Source of the DNA: an uncultured Bacteroidota bacterium
Lineage (GTDB): Bacteria > Bacteroidota > Bacteroidia > Bacteroidales > P3
Reading direction: 5' to 3'
Assembly: GCA_902774845.1 (NCBI GenBank)
Contig: CACYJU010000002.1
Location: 124,001-188,000, forward strand
Length of the DNA: 64,000 bases
Shown: positions 43,800 through 50,979 of the stretch, piece by piece
How the letters are laid out: every line of letters starts with the position of its first letter
Position numbering within the stretch: the stretch's first letter is position 1
Notes under the pieces: model-generated
The model's database searches: none
Told to the model about the DNA's origin: nothing
What the model saw: the letters and a program-made list of their open reading frames with translations, nothing else
Translations under genes and position numbers: made by a program

Positions 43800-43801
43800 G
43801 A

Positions 43802-44284
43802 ATGAGAAGCGACAGACGATATTACATTATTGCATCCCTGCTCATCGTCCTCGCCGTAGTTGTGCCGGTGCTGTTGAGATGTTGGCCTCGCATGAGGATG
43901 GAGGGCGCTCCTGGCGATGTTTTCCGTCGCTACAAGGACTACACTACCATAGAGGCATCGTACATAGGCGACTTCAAGCTCAACGACACGCTCAGTATTG
44001 CTGTCGCCCTGCTCGAAGCTAGTGATGAGTCTGCTTGGGAGACGCTGGTTAGGGACTTCGATATGCCGCCTTCACTGGCTGCATCCGAAGATGCAGAGAA
44101 CGAATGTAGCACAATGTTTAGACTTGCACCACGCAACAATCCCTACGGGACTATTGAAGAACCACATAATGACGACTGTGTGGTGGCAATTTCCAAGTCG
44201 CTGCGGTCGATATGTGTGTTCGATACCAAGAACGAGGGTCAAGTGGAGGCGGTGCTGACCAGAAAAGTTAAAGAAATGGAATAG
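43802..44284 (+). CDS. Single-span envelope protein, conserved in both sigma cassettes (cassette B)
   Basis: The protein has 160 residues from MRSDRRYYII. One membrane anchor (about 7-25) precedes a soluble domain sharing IEASYIGDFKLNDT, MFRLAPRNNPYGTI and ICVFDTKNE with the protein at 23195. The ATG at 43802 is 2 bp after the previous stop and is preferred over an upstream GTG within the previous gene. Function is unknown. Confidence 0.7.
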   Translation: MRSDRRYYIIASLLIVLAVVVPVLLRCWPRMRMEGAPGDVFRRYKDYTTIEASYIGDFKLNDTLSIAVALLEASDESAWETLVRDFDMPPSLAASEDAENECSTMFRLAPRNNPYGTIEEPHNDDCVVAISKSLRSICVFDTKNEGQVEAVLTRKVKEME

Positions 44285-44305
44285 AAACAAATGTTTTAAA
44301 ACAAT

Positions 44306-44737
44306 ATGAATAAGAAAATTATTACAGTTGCGCTTATGGCACTTTTGAGCATCTTGAGTGTCGGATGTAGTAAGCAGGAGGGCTTTTCTCTCAGTGTGGA
44401 CGGCAACGGCAACGAATACAGGGTTCGCCAGAATCTCATGGTGTACTATACCATAGATGGAAGGCGCGGGGAGTTGGTTGAGATTATGAACGATGCCGAG
44501 CTATACCGTTTTATGGACAAGATGGTGGGCGAAGCCTATCGTGGACATGTGGTGAATGTCACTCCAGGAAAACAGATTAAGGTTAAGGGTGGGACCAAGG
44601 AAAAGACGTCACACACTACTACAAATAGAGGAGATGCGGTGTCGTGGAGTACCAAGAAGATGCGTGAGGGTTACAGTGTGGAGATTCGATACAACCGTGA
44701 TACCAAAACCTACACCTGCACGGCAGTAAAGAAATAA
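44306..44737 (+). CDS. Small lipoprotein, paralogue of the C-terminal domain of the cassette A mosaic protein
   Basis: The protein has 143 residues with a lipobox SILSVGC. The mature part VYYTIDGRRGELVEI ... GYSVEIRYNRDTKTYTCTA matches the last 95 residues of the 650-residue protein at 23734 (YYAVDGEDRTVNY ... GYTVEMRYVVDTKTYHCTA). In cassette A this domain is fused behind a FISUMP domain; here it stands alone. It is probably an output of the sigma factor upstream. Confidence 0.75.
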   Translation: MNKKIITVALMALLSILSVGCSKQEGFSLSVDGNGNEYRVRQNLMVYYTIDGRRGELVEIMNDAELYRFMDKMVGEAYRGHVVNVTPGKQIKVKGGTKEKTSHTTTNRGDAVSWSTKKMREGYSVEIRYNRDTKTYTCTAVKK

Positions 44738-44765
44738 CCTTGACTATGGACTTAATCTTAGTTGT

Positions 44766-45188
44766 ATGAAAATAAGATACCTGAAACTGAAAAATTGGCT
44801 GTATGTGACATTTGCAGGCTTGTTGGGAGTTAATCTCTCATGCACTAAAGAGCCGATGGCGCTTGAATATGGTACGCCGGAGGCGACTTATAGGGTATTG
44901 GGTAAGGTGACCGACGATGAGGGAAAGCCTATAGATGGAATACAGGTTGAGATGTATGGTTCTAAAGACACGACCGATGTAAATGGTGCATATAATGTGT
45001 CGTGTCGGGTAATTCCCTACGATACCATGACGGTGGAGTATTGCGACATCGATAGCACCGCGAATGGGCTTTATGCCGACACTTCTGTCGCTGTGTCGTT
45101 CCGAGAAGCACCGTATATTGGAGGTGACGGACATTGGTATAGCGGTACCGCCACGGTGGTCCAAAATGTAAAATTGAAGATGAAATAA
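44766..45188 (+). CDS. Radical-SAM-associated putative lipoprotein family
   Basis: The protein has 140 residues. The N-terminus MKIRYLKLKNWLYVTFAGLL with the cysteine in NLSC and the segment EYGTPEATYRVLGKVTDDEG match a Bacteroidota lipoprotein family usually found beside a radical SAM protein. A carboxypeptidase-regulatory-like beta fold (GKPIDGIQVEMYG) follows. No radical SAM gene lies in this window. Related but diverged lipoproteins (EYRGVMYTDST type) follow downstream. The family call rests on remembered signatures. Confidence 0.65.
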   Translation: MKIRYLKLKNWLYVTFAGLLGVNLSCTKEPMALEYGTPEATYRVLGKVTDDEGKPIDGIQVEMYGSKDTTDVNGAYNVSCRVIPYDTMTVEYCDIDSTANGLYADTSVAVSFREAPYIGGDGHWYSGTATVVQNVKLKMK

Positions 45189-45203
45189 CAAAACCTTGAT
45201 ATT

Positions 45204-46151
45204 ATGAAAAAGATAGAAGTTTTTTTGTTGATGATGGCAGTTTTGATTGTTTTTATTGGCTGCCAGAAAGAGGATGGGGCGTATAACCCAAAAAGGAAGG
45301 TGGTGGTTGAATATAAGCAGATGCAATGCACAAGCGCGACTTATGACAGTGTCCAGACTCGATGGATTGACAATATGCCGGAAACGTGTGGTAAATACAA
45401 GAGCAAGGAGTGGATATGGAAAGGAAATAGACTGGAACGGATAGATTTTTATTATAACGGCGAATATGTTGACCAGAAGAGGATGTTTCGATACGACGGC
45501 AAGAAACTGGTGAGTGTGGTTGACATGTTCTGCGACGAATCGGGTAACAGTATAGGGTATGAGGATTCACTTGTATTCGAGTATGACGACAAGAAACTCT
45601 CCAAGGCTGTTTATAGTGTCGATGGTGAGGAGAGGATTTTGCTGTATTATGGTCATACGGGAGACAAGATTACGCGTGTGGATGTTGCCATGGTGAATGT
45701 TGCAGTTTCTGGCAAAAACATTGTTAGTGGAGAACGGTCGATTTTGAGGATGGCCTTGCCGACTGGTTTGGTGGCACATCAGCTCGTGGCCGATTATGAG
45801 TCTGTGATGAGGGCTAAGAGTGGGGCGCAAATGAACTTTTCGATGGAATTTGGATGGACGGGCAACAATATCACCCGAATTATCACCATATTTCCAGGAG
45901 AAGAGTCCAGCCGAGAAGATATCACATACGACAAAAAGAGGAATCCACACTACGGATGTCTGGGTTGGTTTATGGAGTATGGCATGATGTTGAGCGAGAA
46001 TAATATTGTGCAGCGTGGGGATGGATCGAGGTACTTCTATCAGTACGACAATAACGATTACCCAGTCAGTAGGACGTACGTACAGGGTTTCGAATCGAAC
46101 ACGTACCGTTCTGAGACGAAAACGACCGAATTTTACGAATATTCTAAATAA
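45204..46151 (+). CDS. Lipoprotein with DUF4595-like beta repeats
   Basis: The protein has 315 residues with a lipobox VFIGC. The mature part has repeated short motifs such as WIWKGNRLERIDFYYNG, FRYDGKKLVSVVDM and VFEYDDKKLSKAVY, the antiparallel strand pairs of the DUF4595/YD-like lipoproteins of Bacteroidota. No enzyme motif is visible. It sits 15 bp behind the rSAM-associated lipoprotein and 12 bp before the next lipoprotein, so the run is probably one transcript. Confidence 0.75.
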   Translation: MKKIEVFLLMMAVLIVFIGCQKEDGAYNPKRKVVVEYKQMQCTSATYDSVQTRWIDNMPETCGKYKSKEWIWKGNRLERIDFYYNGEYVDQKRMFRYDGKKLVSVVDMFCDESGNSIGYEDSLVFEYDDKKLSKAVYSVDGEERILLYYGHTGDKITRVDVAMVNVAVSGKNIVSGERSILRMALPTGLVAHQLVADYESVMRAKSGAQMNFSMEFGWTGNNITRIITIFPGEESSREDITYDKKRNPHYGCLGWFMEYGMMLSENNIVQRGDGSRYFYQYDNNDYPVSRTYVQGFESNTYRSETKTTEFYEYSK

Positions 46152-46163
46152 AACCGTGGGGAG

Positions 46164-46646
46164 ATGAAAATGAAAGCTATCAAAATCTATGCAACTGTGA
46201 TTGTTGCTCTGCTCTTGTTGACTTCATGCGAGGAGGGATACTCCGGCTATGAGTATCGTGGAGTGATGTACACCGACAGTACAATGACCGAAACTGTTGG
46301 CAACGCCAAGTTGTCGTTTTATGAGGTGGACGGAATGCCGTCGCCCGAAAAGCACAACCTGACACCTGTCGGAACCGCTGTGACAGACAACAGCGGCCGT
46401 TGGGCATTCAGCTATATCCGCAACCTTGACAATCCGTACACTTATGCCGCAAAAATGTCGAGAGACTACAGCAGGTTTTCATTTATGATAACTTCGGGTG
46501 GCGACACGCTCTATTGGGGCGAGGCGGGCAAATGGGATGGGGAGAACTACTTCGATATGTTGTATGTGTATCCCATCCATTTTGACTGGAGTGATTCAAG
46601 TTGGTGGTATGACAATTATGAAAATGATAACTATATATGCTGGTGA
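46164..46646 (+). CDS. Lipoprotein, first copy of a tandem pair
   Basis: The protein has 160 residues with a lipobox LLLLTSC. Landmarks are YEYRGVMYTDSTMTETV, GRWAFSYIRNLDNPY and ITSGGDTLYWG. The protein at 48480 shares them in the same order (YEMRGVVYTDSTRTETV, GRWAFGYVHNLENPY, ITSGEDTLYW). It may be a diverged carboxypeptidase-regulatory-like domain. Its barrel partner starts 2 bp after the stop. Confidence 0.7.
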   Translation: MKMKAIKIYATVIVALLLLTSCEEGYSGYEYRGVMYTDSTMTETVGNAKLSFYEVDGMPSPEKHNLTPVGTAVTDNSGRWAFSYIRNLDNPYTYAAKMSRDYSRFSFMITSGGDTLYWGEAGKWDGENYFDMLYVYPIHFDWSDSSWWYDNYENDNYICW

Positions 46647-46648
46647 TT

Positions 46649-47239
46649 ATGAAAAAGATTGTATGCATAATTATGGTTTTGTTGGCAGCGTGGGTGCCGT
46701 CGGTGCGGGCGCAGCAACCTGAGGAGGGTGTGGCTCGCCATAACGTGAAGATGGGCCTTTCGTCAATGATATTCTGTATGCCGAGCGTGGGGTATGAATG
46801 CCGTGTTGGGCTGCGGTCGGGATTTGGAGTGAACGTGGCGTTTGCATTACCGAATAAGTTTGATTCCTTCAACGAGACGAATGCGGTGTTCGCGCAGGTG
46901 GAATACAGGTTCTATCCAGTGAGGCAGCGCCGTAAAGGTGCAATGCCATATATCGGTGTGGGGGCGAATTATGTCCATGCGTGGAGGAAATTTGACTGTT
47001 ATGTGGGCAACGAAGGCTGGGATATTGTCACAAAACCATACATGTTAAGGCAGAACTGTGTCAGGCCGGTGTTCTTCACTGGTGTGAGGGTGAACATACC
47101 GTTCGGGCTGACGTTGGAGAGCCAGATGGGGTTCGTGGCGGAGAGAGAGCACCAAGGAGATCTTATTGGTAGTGGCAAGGTGGTGTTTCCAAGATATGCC
47201 TCAATGCTGTTTGTTACGCGGATCGGGTGGGCGTTTTGA
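46649..47239 (+). CDS. Outer-membrane beta-barrel, intact copy of a tandem pair
   Basis: The protein has 196 residues. A signal peptide (KKIVCIIMVLLAAWVPSVRA) is cleaved before QQPEEG. The barrel strands include VGYECRVGLRSGFGVNVAF, FAQVEYRFYPV and the terminal FVTRIGWAF. The copy at 48944 is very similar but broken. In this copy codon 30 is CGC (Arg) where the other has TGA. Confidence 0.78.
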   Translation: MKKIVCIIMVLLAAWVPSVRAQQPEEGVARHNVKMGLSSMIFCMPSVGYECRVGLRSGFGVNVAFALPNKFDSFNETNAVFAQVEYRFYPVRQRRKGAMPYIGVGANYVHAWRKFDCYVGNEGWDIVTKPYMLRQNCVRPVFFTGVRVNIPFGLTLESQMGFVAEREHQGDLIGSGKVVFPRYASMLFVTRIGWAF

Positions 47240-47326
47240 AGTTTTTGTAGGTGCGGGGTGGTTTGGGTCTAAGGCGTTGAAAATTTTGGTGAGGATGCAT
47301 TTTTGCAAAATAAAAATTGACTGGTT

Positions 47327-48460
47327 ATGCGGAAAATGTTTTTTGTTTGTCTGGCAAAAAGCCATATAAGGTTTTGGCTCCTGCTGTTTTGTGTGATGGG
47401 GTTTGTGGACGTACTGGCTCAAAACGTAGAAACCTCAGATGCAAGTGAGACCTTAGACCGGCAAGTATGGTTTCAGGGTATGGGCAGTTTGGGGTTGAAT
47501 ATCGAACCGAGGCCGATACTGTCGCCCAATGTGCAGATGGCACTGGGCGTGAGAATAAAAGAGAGAGGATTTGTGGGTGGAGGCGTGGGTTTTATGATTT
47601 CGGAGATGAGCCAGCGTTACGGGGAAGGAAACCTAAGGTGGAGTCCTTTTTATTCGCCGTTGTTCTTTGTTAGAGGCGATGTGTATCTGCGTAATGATTT
47701 GAAGTGGACACCATATTTAACGTCGTCTGTGGGGTTGCAGCTTAATTTTGCAGCGTCGAATGTCTACGGCAAAATTGGGTTTGGCGTGGAATATAGGAAT
47801 GCGTTTGTACAGCTTTGCTATAGTCCGTTTGTATATCTGCACAGATCGAATTATCCGCTTGGACACTCGTTCTCGCTTGACATAGGCTATCGTTTCAATA
47901 CGCAGCGTTATCACCATGTGGTGTCGCAGAAAGAAGCCAGTTTGGCACTTGACACGGTTGTAGTTCGGAGGGAGGAAGAACCGGATGCTGCTGGAGAGGT
48001 ACACTTCCAGGGAGTGGGCTATATGGGAGTGTATGCTATGCCGCTGCCGCTGCCGTCGGCAACGCTTACAATGGGAGTGATGAAAAATGACAGGTATTAC
48101 TTTGGCGGAGGAGTAGGGCTGATGTTCTATATCAACAACTACCACGATGCAGACCCTTATGACAATAGTGTATATGCTATGCCGCTGCCGGTGGCGTATC
48201 TGCAGACCGATATCTATGTTAAGCGCAAACGAAAGTGCGTACCGTATTTCAGTCTGTCGGCAGGGACGTGTCTTCCGTATGCGTTCTATTTCAAGGCCGG
48301 CGTTGGGTTGGATTACAAGTCGTTTGTATGGCAGCTGTCATATAGTCCCGGTCTTTTTTTTAAGGCGCCCGACTATGTGATTCACGGTGTGACCTTTAAC
48401 TTTGGCTATCGTTTCAACACGGCCAAATACAATAAGCGACATAAAACGAGTACAAAATAA
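47327..48460 (+). CDS. Outer-membrane protein with two homologous barrel halves
   Basis: The protein has 377 residues. A signal peptide (about 1-35) precedes QNVETSD. The first half (about 45-205: VWFQGMGSLGLNIEPRPIL ... SLDIGYRFNTQRYHH) and the second (about 225-370: VHFQGVGYMGVYAMPLPLP ... TFNFGYRFNTAKYNK) align with each other, so an internal duplication joined two small barrels or made one larger one. The first nine residues MRKMFFVCL and 28 bp are identical to the start of the unrelated lipoprotein gene at 48480. Confidence 0.75.
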   Translation: MRKMFFVCLAKSHIRFWLLLFCVMGFVDVLAQNVETSDASETLDRQVWFQGMGSLGLNIEPRPILSPNVQMALGVRIKERGFVGGGVGFMISEMSQRYGEGNLRWSPFYSPLFFVRGDVYLRNDLKWTPYLTSSVGLQLNFAASNVYGKIGFGVEYRNAFVQLCYSPFVYLHRSNYPLGHSFSLDIGYRFNTQRYHHVVSQKEASLALDTVVVRREEEPDAAGEVHFQGVGYMGVYAMPLPLPSATLTMGVMKNDRYYFGGGVGLMFYINNYHDADPYDNSVYAMPLPVAYLQTDIYVKRKRKCVPYFSLSAGTCLPYAFYFKAGVGLDYKSFVWQLSYSPGLFFKAPDYVIHGVTFNFGYRFNTAKYNKRHKTSTK

Positions 48461-48479
48461 ATAATAAAATTGACGGATT

Positions 48480-48911
48480 ATGCGGAAAATGTTTTTTGTT
48501 TGTCTGGTGGCGGTGGCGGCGTTGTGTTCATGCGGGGAGAGGTATGAGGAGTATGAGATGCGTGGAGTGGTATATACGGACAGCACGCGGACGGAGACGG
48601 TGAGCGGTGCGGAGCTGCTGTTTTTCGAGGCTGGGGTAGAGGCATCGCCGTGGGTGCATGAGTTCAAGGCGCTGGGGAGCGCGCGGAGCGACCGGAACGG
48701 ACGTTGGGCGTTCGGATATGTACACAACCTTGAGAACCCGTACGGGAACGGTGCGAAATTCAAGTTTGAGAGGACTCCGTGGACGCTTCTGATCACGTCG
48801 GGAGAGGACACGCTGTACTGGAGCAACACGGGGCGGACGGACACGATGGAGGTGTGGCCTATAAAGAGCAGGTGGGATGACTCGACGGGGGCTTTCATGG
48901 GTTATTATTAA
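48480..48911 (+). CDS. Lipoprotein, second copy of a tandem pair
   Basis: The protein has 143 residues with a lipobox ALCSC. It is a paralogue of the lipoprotein at 46164, but its first nine codons match the barrel gene at 47327 instead. The 5' end was therefore exchanged, or both genes took the same leader. Its partner barrel gene downstream is broken. Confidence 0.7.
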   Translation: MRKMFFVCLVAVAALCSCGERYEEYEMRGVVYTDSTRTETVSGAELLFFEAGVEASPWVHEFKALGSARSDRNGRWAFGYVHNLENPYGNGAKFKFERTPWTLLITSGEDTLYWSNTGRTDTMEVWPIKSRWDDSTGAFMGYY

Positions 48912-48943
48912 GATGGGAACTTTCATAGGCTATTATTGAGAAG

Positions 48944-49534
48944 ATGAAAAAGATTGTATGCATACTGATGATGGCGCTGGCGGCGTGGATGCCGACGGCG
49001 CGAGGGCAGCAGCCTGAGGAGGGTGTGGCGTGACATAACGTGAAGATGGGGCTTTCGACGCTGATGTTCTGCCAGCCGAGCGTGGGGTATGAGTGCCGGG
49101 TGGGGCTGCGGTCGGGATTCGGAGTGAACGTGGCAGTGGGGCTGCCGAGCAAGCTGGACCTGTTTAACGTGACGAATGCGATGTTCGCACAGGTGGAATA
49201 CAGATTCTACCCGGTGAAACAGCGTAGGTGTGGCGCGATGCCGTATATCGGCGTGGGTGCGAACTGGGTGCATGCGTGGAGGGAGTTTGACTGCTATGTG
49301 GGCAACGAGGGGTGGGATATAATCACGAAACCGTACACGCTGCGGCAGGACTGCGTGAGGCCGGTGTTCTTCACGGGCGTGAGGGTGAACATACCGTTCG
49401 GGCTGACGCTGGAGAGTCAGGTGGGGCTCGTGGCGGAGAAAGTGCACGACGGGGACCTGATAGACCGCGGCAGGGTGGTGTTTCAGAGATATGCGTCGAT
49501 GCTGTTTGTTACGAGGATCGGGTGGGCGTTTTGA
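48944..49534 (+). pseudogene. Outer-membrane beta-barrel copy interrupted by TGA at codon 30
   Basis: It starts MKKIVCILMMALAAWMPTARG and continues QQPEEGVA, then TGA (49031-49033), then HNVKMGLSTLMFCQPSVGYE to the terminal TRIGWAF. It aligns along its length with the intact barrel at 46649, where the codon is CGC. Without the stop it would give 196 residues. Downstream starts (49040) lack the signal peptide, so the product could not reach the outer membrane. It could also be a sequencing error. The rest of the frame is undamaged, so the loss is recent. Confidence 0.8.
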
Positions 49535-49608
49535 AGCTTTTGTAGGTGCGGGATGGTTTGGGGTGGTGGTGTTGAAAACTTTGATGTGGATGCATCAAGG
49601 TAAAGTTG

Positions 49609-49616
49609 TACTTTTG
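49609..49616 (+). promoter_or_regulatory. -7 box (TACTTTTG) of the M64 peptidase gene
   Basis: TACTTTTG followed by CA lies 19 bp before the ATG at 49636. The stretch from about 49535 resembles the stretch after the first barrel copy (47240 onward), so the promoter region belongs to the duplicated unit. Confidence 0.5.
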
Positions 49617-49635
49617 CAAAAAAATTGGATTGACT

Positions 49636-50862
49636 ATGATGAAGAAATTGGTTTGCGCCTTGGTGGCGACGGTGATGGCTCTGGGCTGCTGGGGACAGGA
49701 GTCGGAGTTTGGGATGTGGTTCAAGAACAGGACTTTGCGGGTGGACTACCACAGGGTCGGAAACGCTGAGATGCAGTCGGTGAGGCTGGTGAGGTATGTG
49801 GCGAAGAACGGACAGTGGGGAGGGTCGCTGACACAGCTGATAGACCCGATGAACAACGGAGACTACCGGGTGGTGGTGAAGGACGCGGAGAGCGGGAAGG
49901 CGATATACAGCCGGACGTACGGGAGTCTGTTCAGCGAATACTGCGGTACGGACGAAGGCAAGAAGAAGATGGTGACGTATGAGGAAGTGGTGCAGGTGCC
50001 GATGCCGTTGAAGGCGGTGGATATAGTGATGGAGACGAGAGGGAAGGACCAAGAGTTTCACACTACGGGAATGTTCCATTTTGACCCGAAGAAAAACAAA
50101 CCGGAACGGAGACAGTCGAGACATGCTAAAAGGCTGCAATACAAGGGGAACTCGAACTGGAAGGTGGACGTGGCGATAGTGGCGCAGGGGTATGAGAAAG
50201 AGCCGGCGAAGCTGAAAAGCGACTTCGAGCGAATGAAGAACGTCATCCTGTCGGAAGAGCCGTTCGCGAGCCGCAAGGATGACTTTAATATTTGGGGCAT
50301 TGAGGGCGACGCTGGGGCGAAATATGGCACGCTCGGTGCGGACCGCTACCTGATGACGGACGAGCTGTTCAAGCTGCACGACCTGCTGGACGGAGTTCCG
50401 TTCGACCATATCTTGATACTGGTGAACAACGACAAATATGGTGGCGGCGGGATATACAACTTCTACGCCGTGAGCTCGACGAACAAGATGAGCGACATGG
50501 TGACGCCGCACGAGCTGGGGCACTCGATAGGAGGGCTGGCGGACGAGTATGTGGATGAGAATCTGAGCTACACGGAGATATACAAGGGAGAGTTTGAGCC
50601 AGTGGAGCCGAATATCACATCTCTGAAGGACTTTGAGAGCAAGTGGAAGGATATGCTGCCCGAGGGGACACCGATACCGACGGAGCCGGTGAAAGACCTG
50701 GGGAAGCGCGACTGCGGGCCGCTGGGGGTGTATGAGGGAGCGGGATACCAGTCGAAGGGGCTGTACAGGCCGGTGACGAACTGCATGATGAACCACTACG
50801 CACATTTCTGCCCCGTGTGCCAGAAACGGCTGAACGAGGTGTTTGACTTGTACACGCGCTGA
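49636..50862 (+). CDS. Secreted peptidase M64 (IgA peptidase-like) family
   Basis: The protein has 408 residues. Signal peptide about 1-21 (KKLVCALVATVMALGCWG). An N-terminal beta domain (20-160) precedes the peptidase domain, with VDVAIVAQGYEKE and the zinc motif TPHELGHSIGGLADEYVDE. The two histidines and the aspartate or glutamate behind them bind zinc. M64 peptidases of Bacteroidales are secreted proteases of host or environmental proteins. No sorting domain follows, so it may be periplasmic or freely released. The ATG at 49636 or 49639 is the start; 49606 lies before the -7 box. Confidence 0.88.
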   Translation: MMKKLVCALVATVMALGCWGQESEFGMWFKNRTLRVDYHRVGNAEMQSVRLVRYVAKNGQWGGSLTQLIDPMNNGDYRVVVKDAESGKAIYSRTYGSLFSEYCGTDEGKKKMVTYEEVVQVPMPLKAVDIVMETRGKDQEFHTTGMFHFDPKKNKPERRQSRHAKRLQYKGNSNWKVDVAIVAQGYEKEPAKLKSDFERMKNVILSEEPFASRKDDFNIWGIEGDAGAKYGTLGADRYLMTDELFKLHDLLDGVPFDHILILVNNDKYGGGGIYNFYAVSSTNKMSDMVTPHELGHSIGGLADEYVDENLSYTEIYKGEFEPVEPNITSLKDFESKWKDMLPEGTPIPTEPVKDLGKRDCGPLGVYEGAGYQSKGLYRPVTNCMMNHYAHFCPVCQKRLNEVFDLYTR

Positions 50863-50865
50863 TGC

Positions 50866-50920
50866 TATAAGCGAGCTGCTTCCACAAGCACACTGGCACA
50901 TTAGCGCAATAACATGTTAC
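50866..50920. repeat. 8-bp-periodic repeat (CA form)
   Basis: The phrases CAAGCACA, CTGGCACA, TTAGCGCA, ATAACATG lie in octamer phase in the 5' flank of the beta-helix lipoprotein gene. Confidence 0.5.
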
Positions 50921-50940
50921 CATATATAATAAGGAGTTGA

Positions 50941-50978
50941 ATTTGGCGTTACTTTAGTTGGCTATAGTAACGTCAAAT
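50941..50978 (+). promoter_or_regulatory. Inverted repeat directly before a GTG start
   Basis: ATTTGGCGTTACT (50941-50953) and AGTAACGTCAAAT (50966-50978) pair except at one position, leaving a 12-base loop. The GTG start at 50980 lies 1 bp after it. It could hide the ribosome-binding region in a hairpin or be an operator. Confidence 0.5.
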
Positions 50979-50979
50979 C

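Noticed and set aside
49040..49534. Intact shorter barrel gene starting at 49040
   Set aside because: It lacks a signal peptide; the homologous frame clearly starts at 48944 and is broken by TGA.
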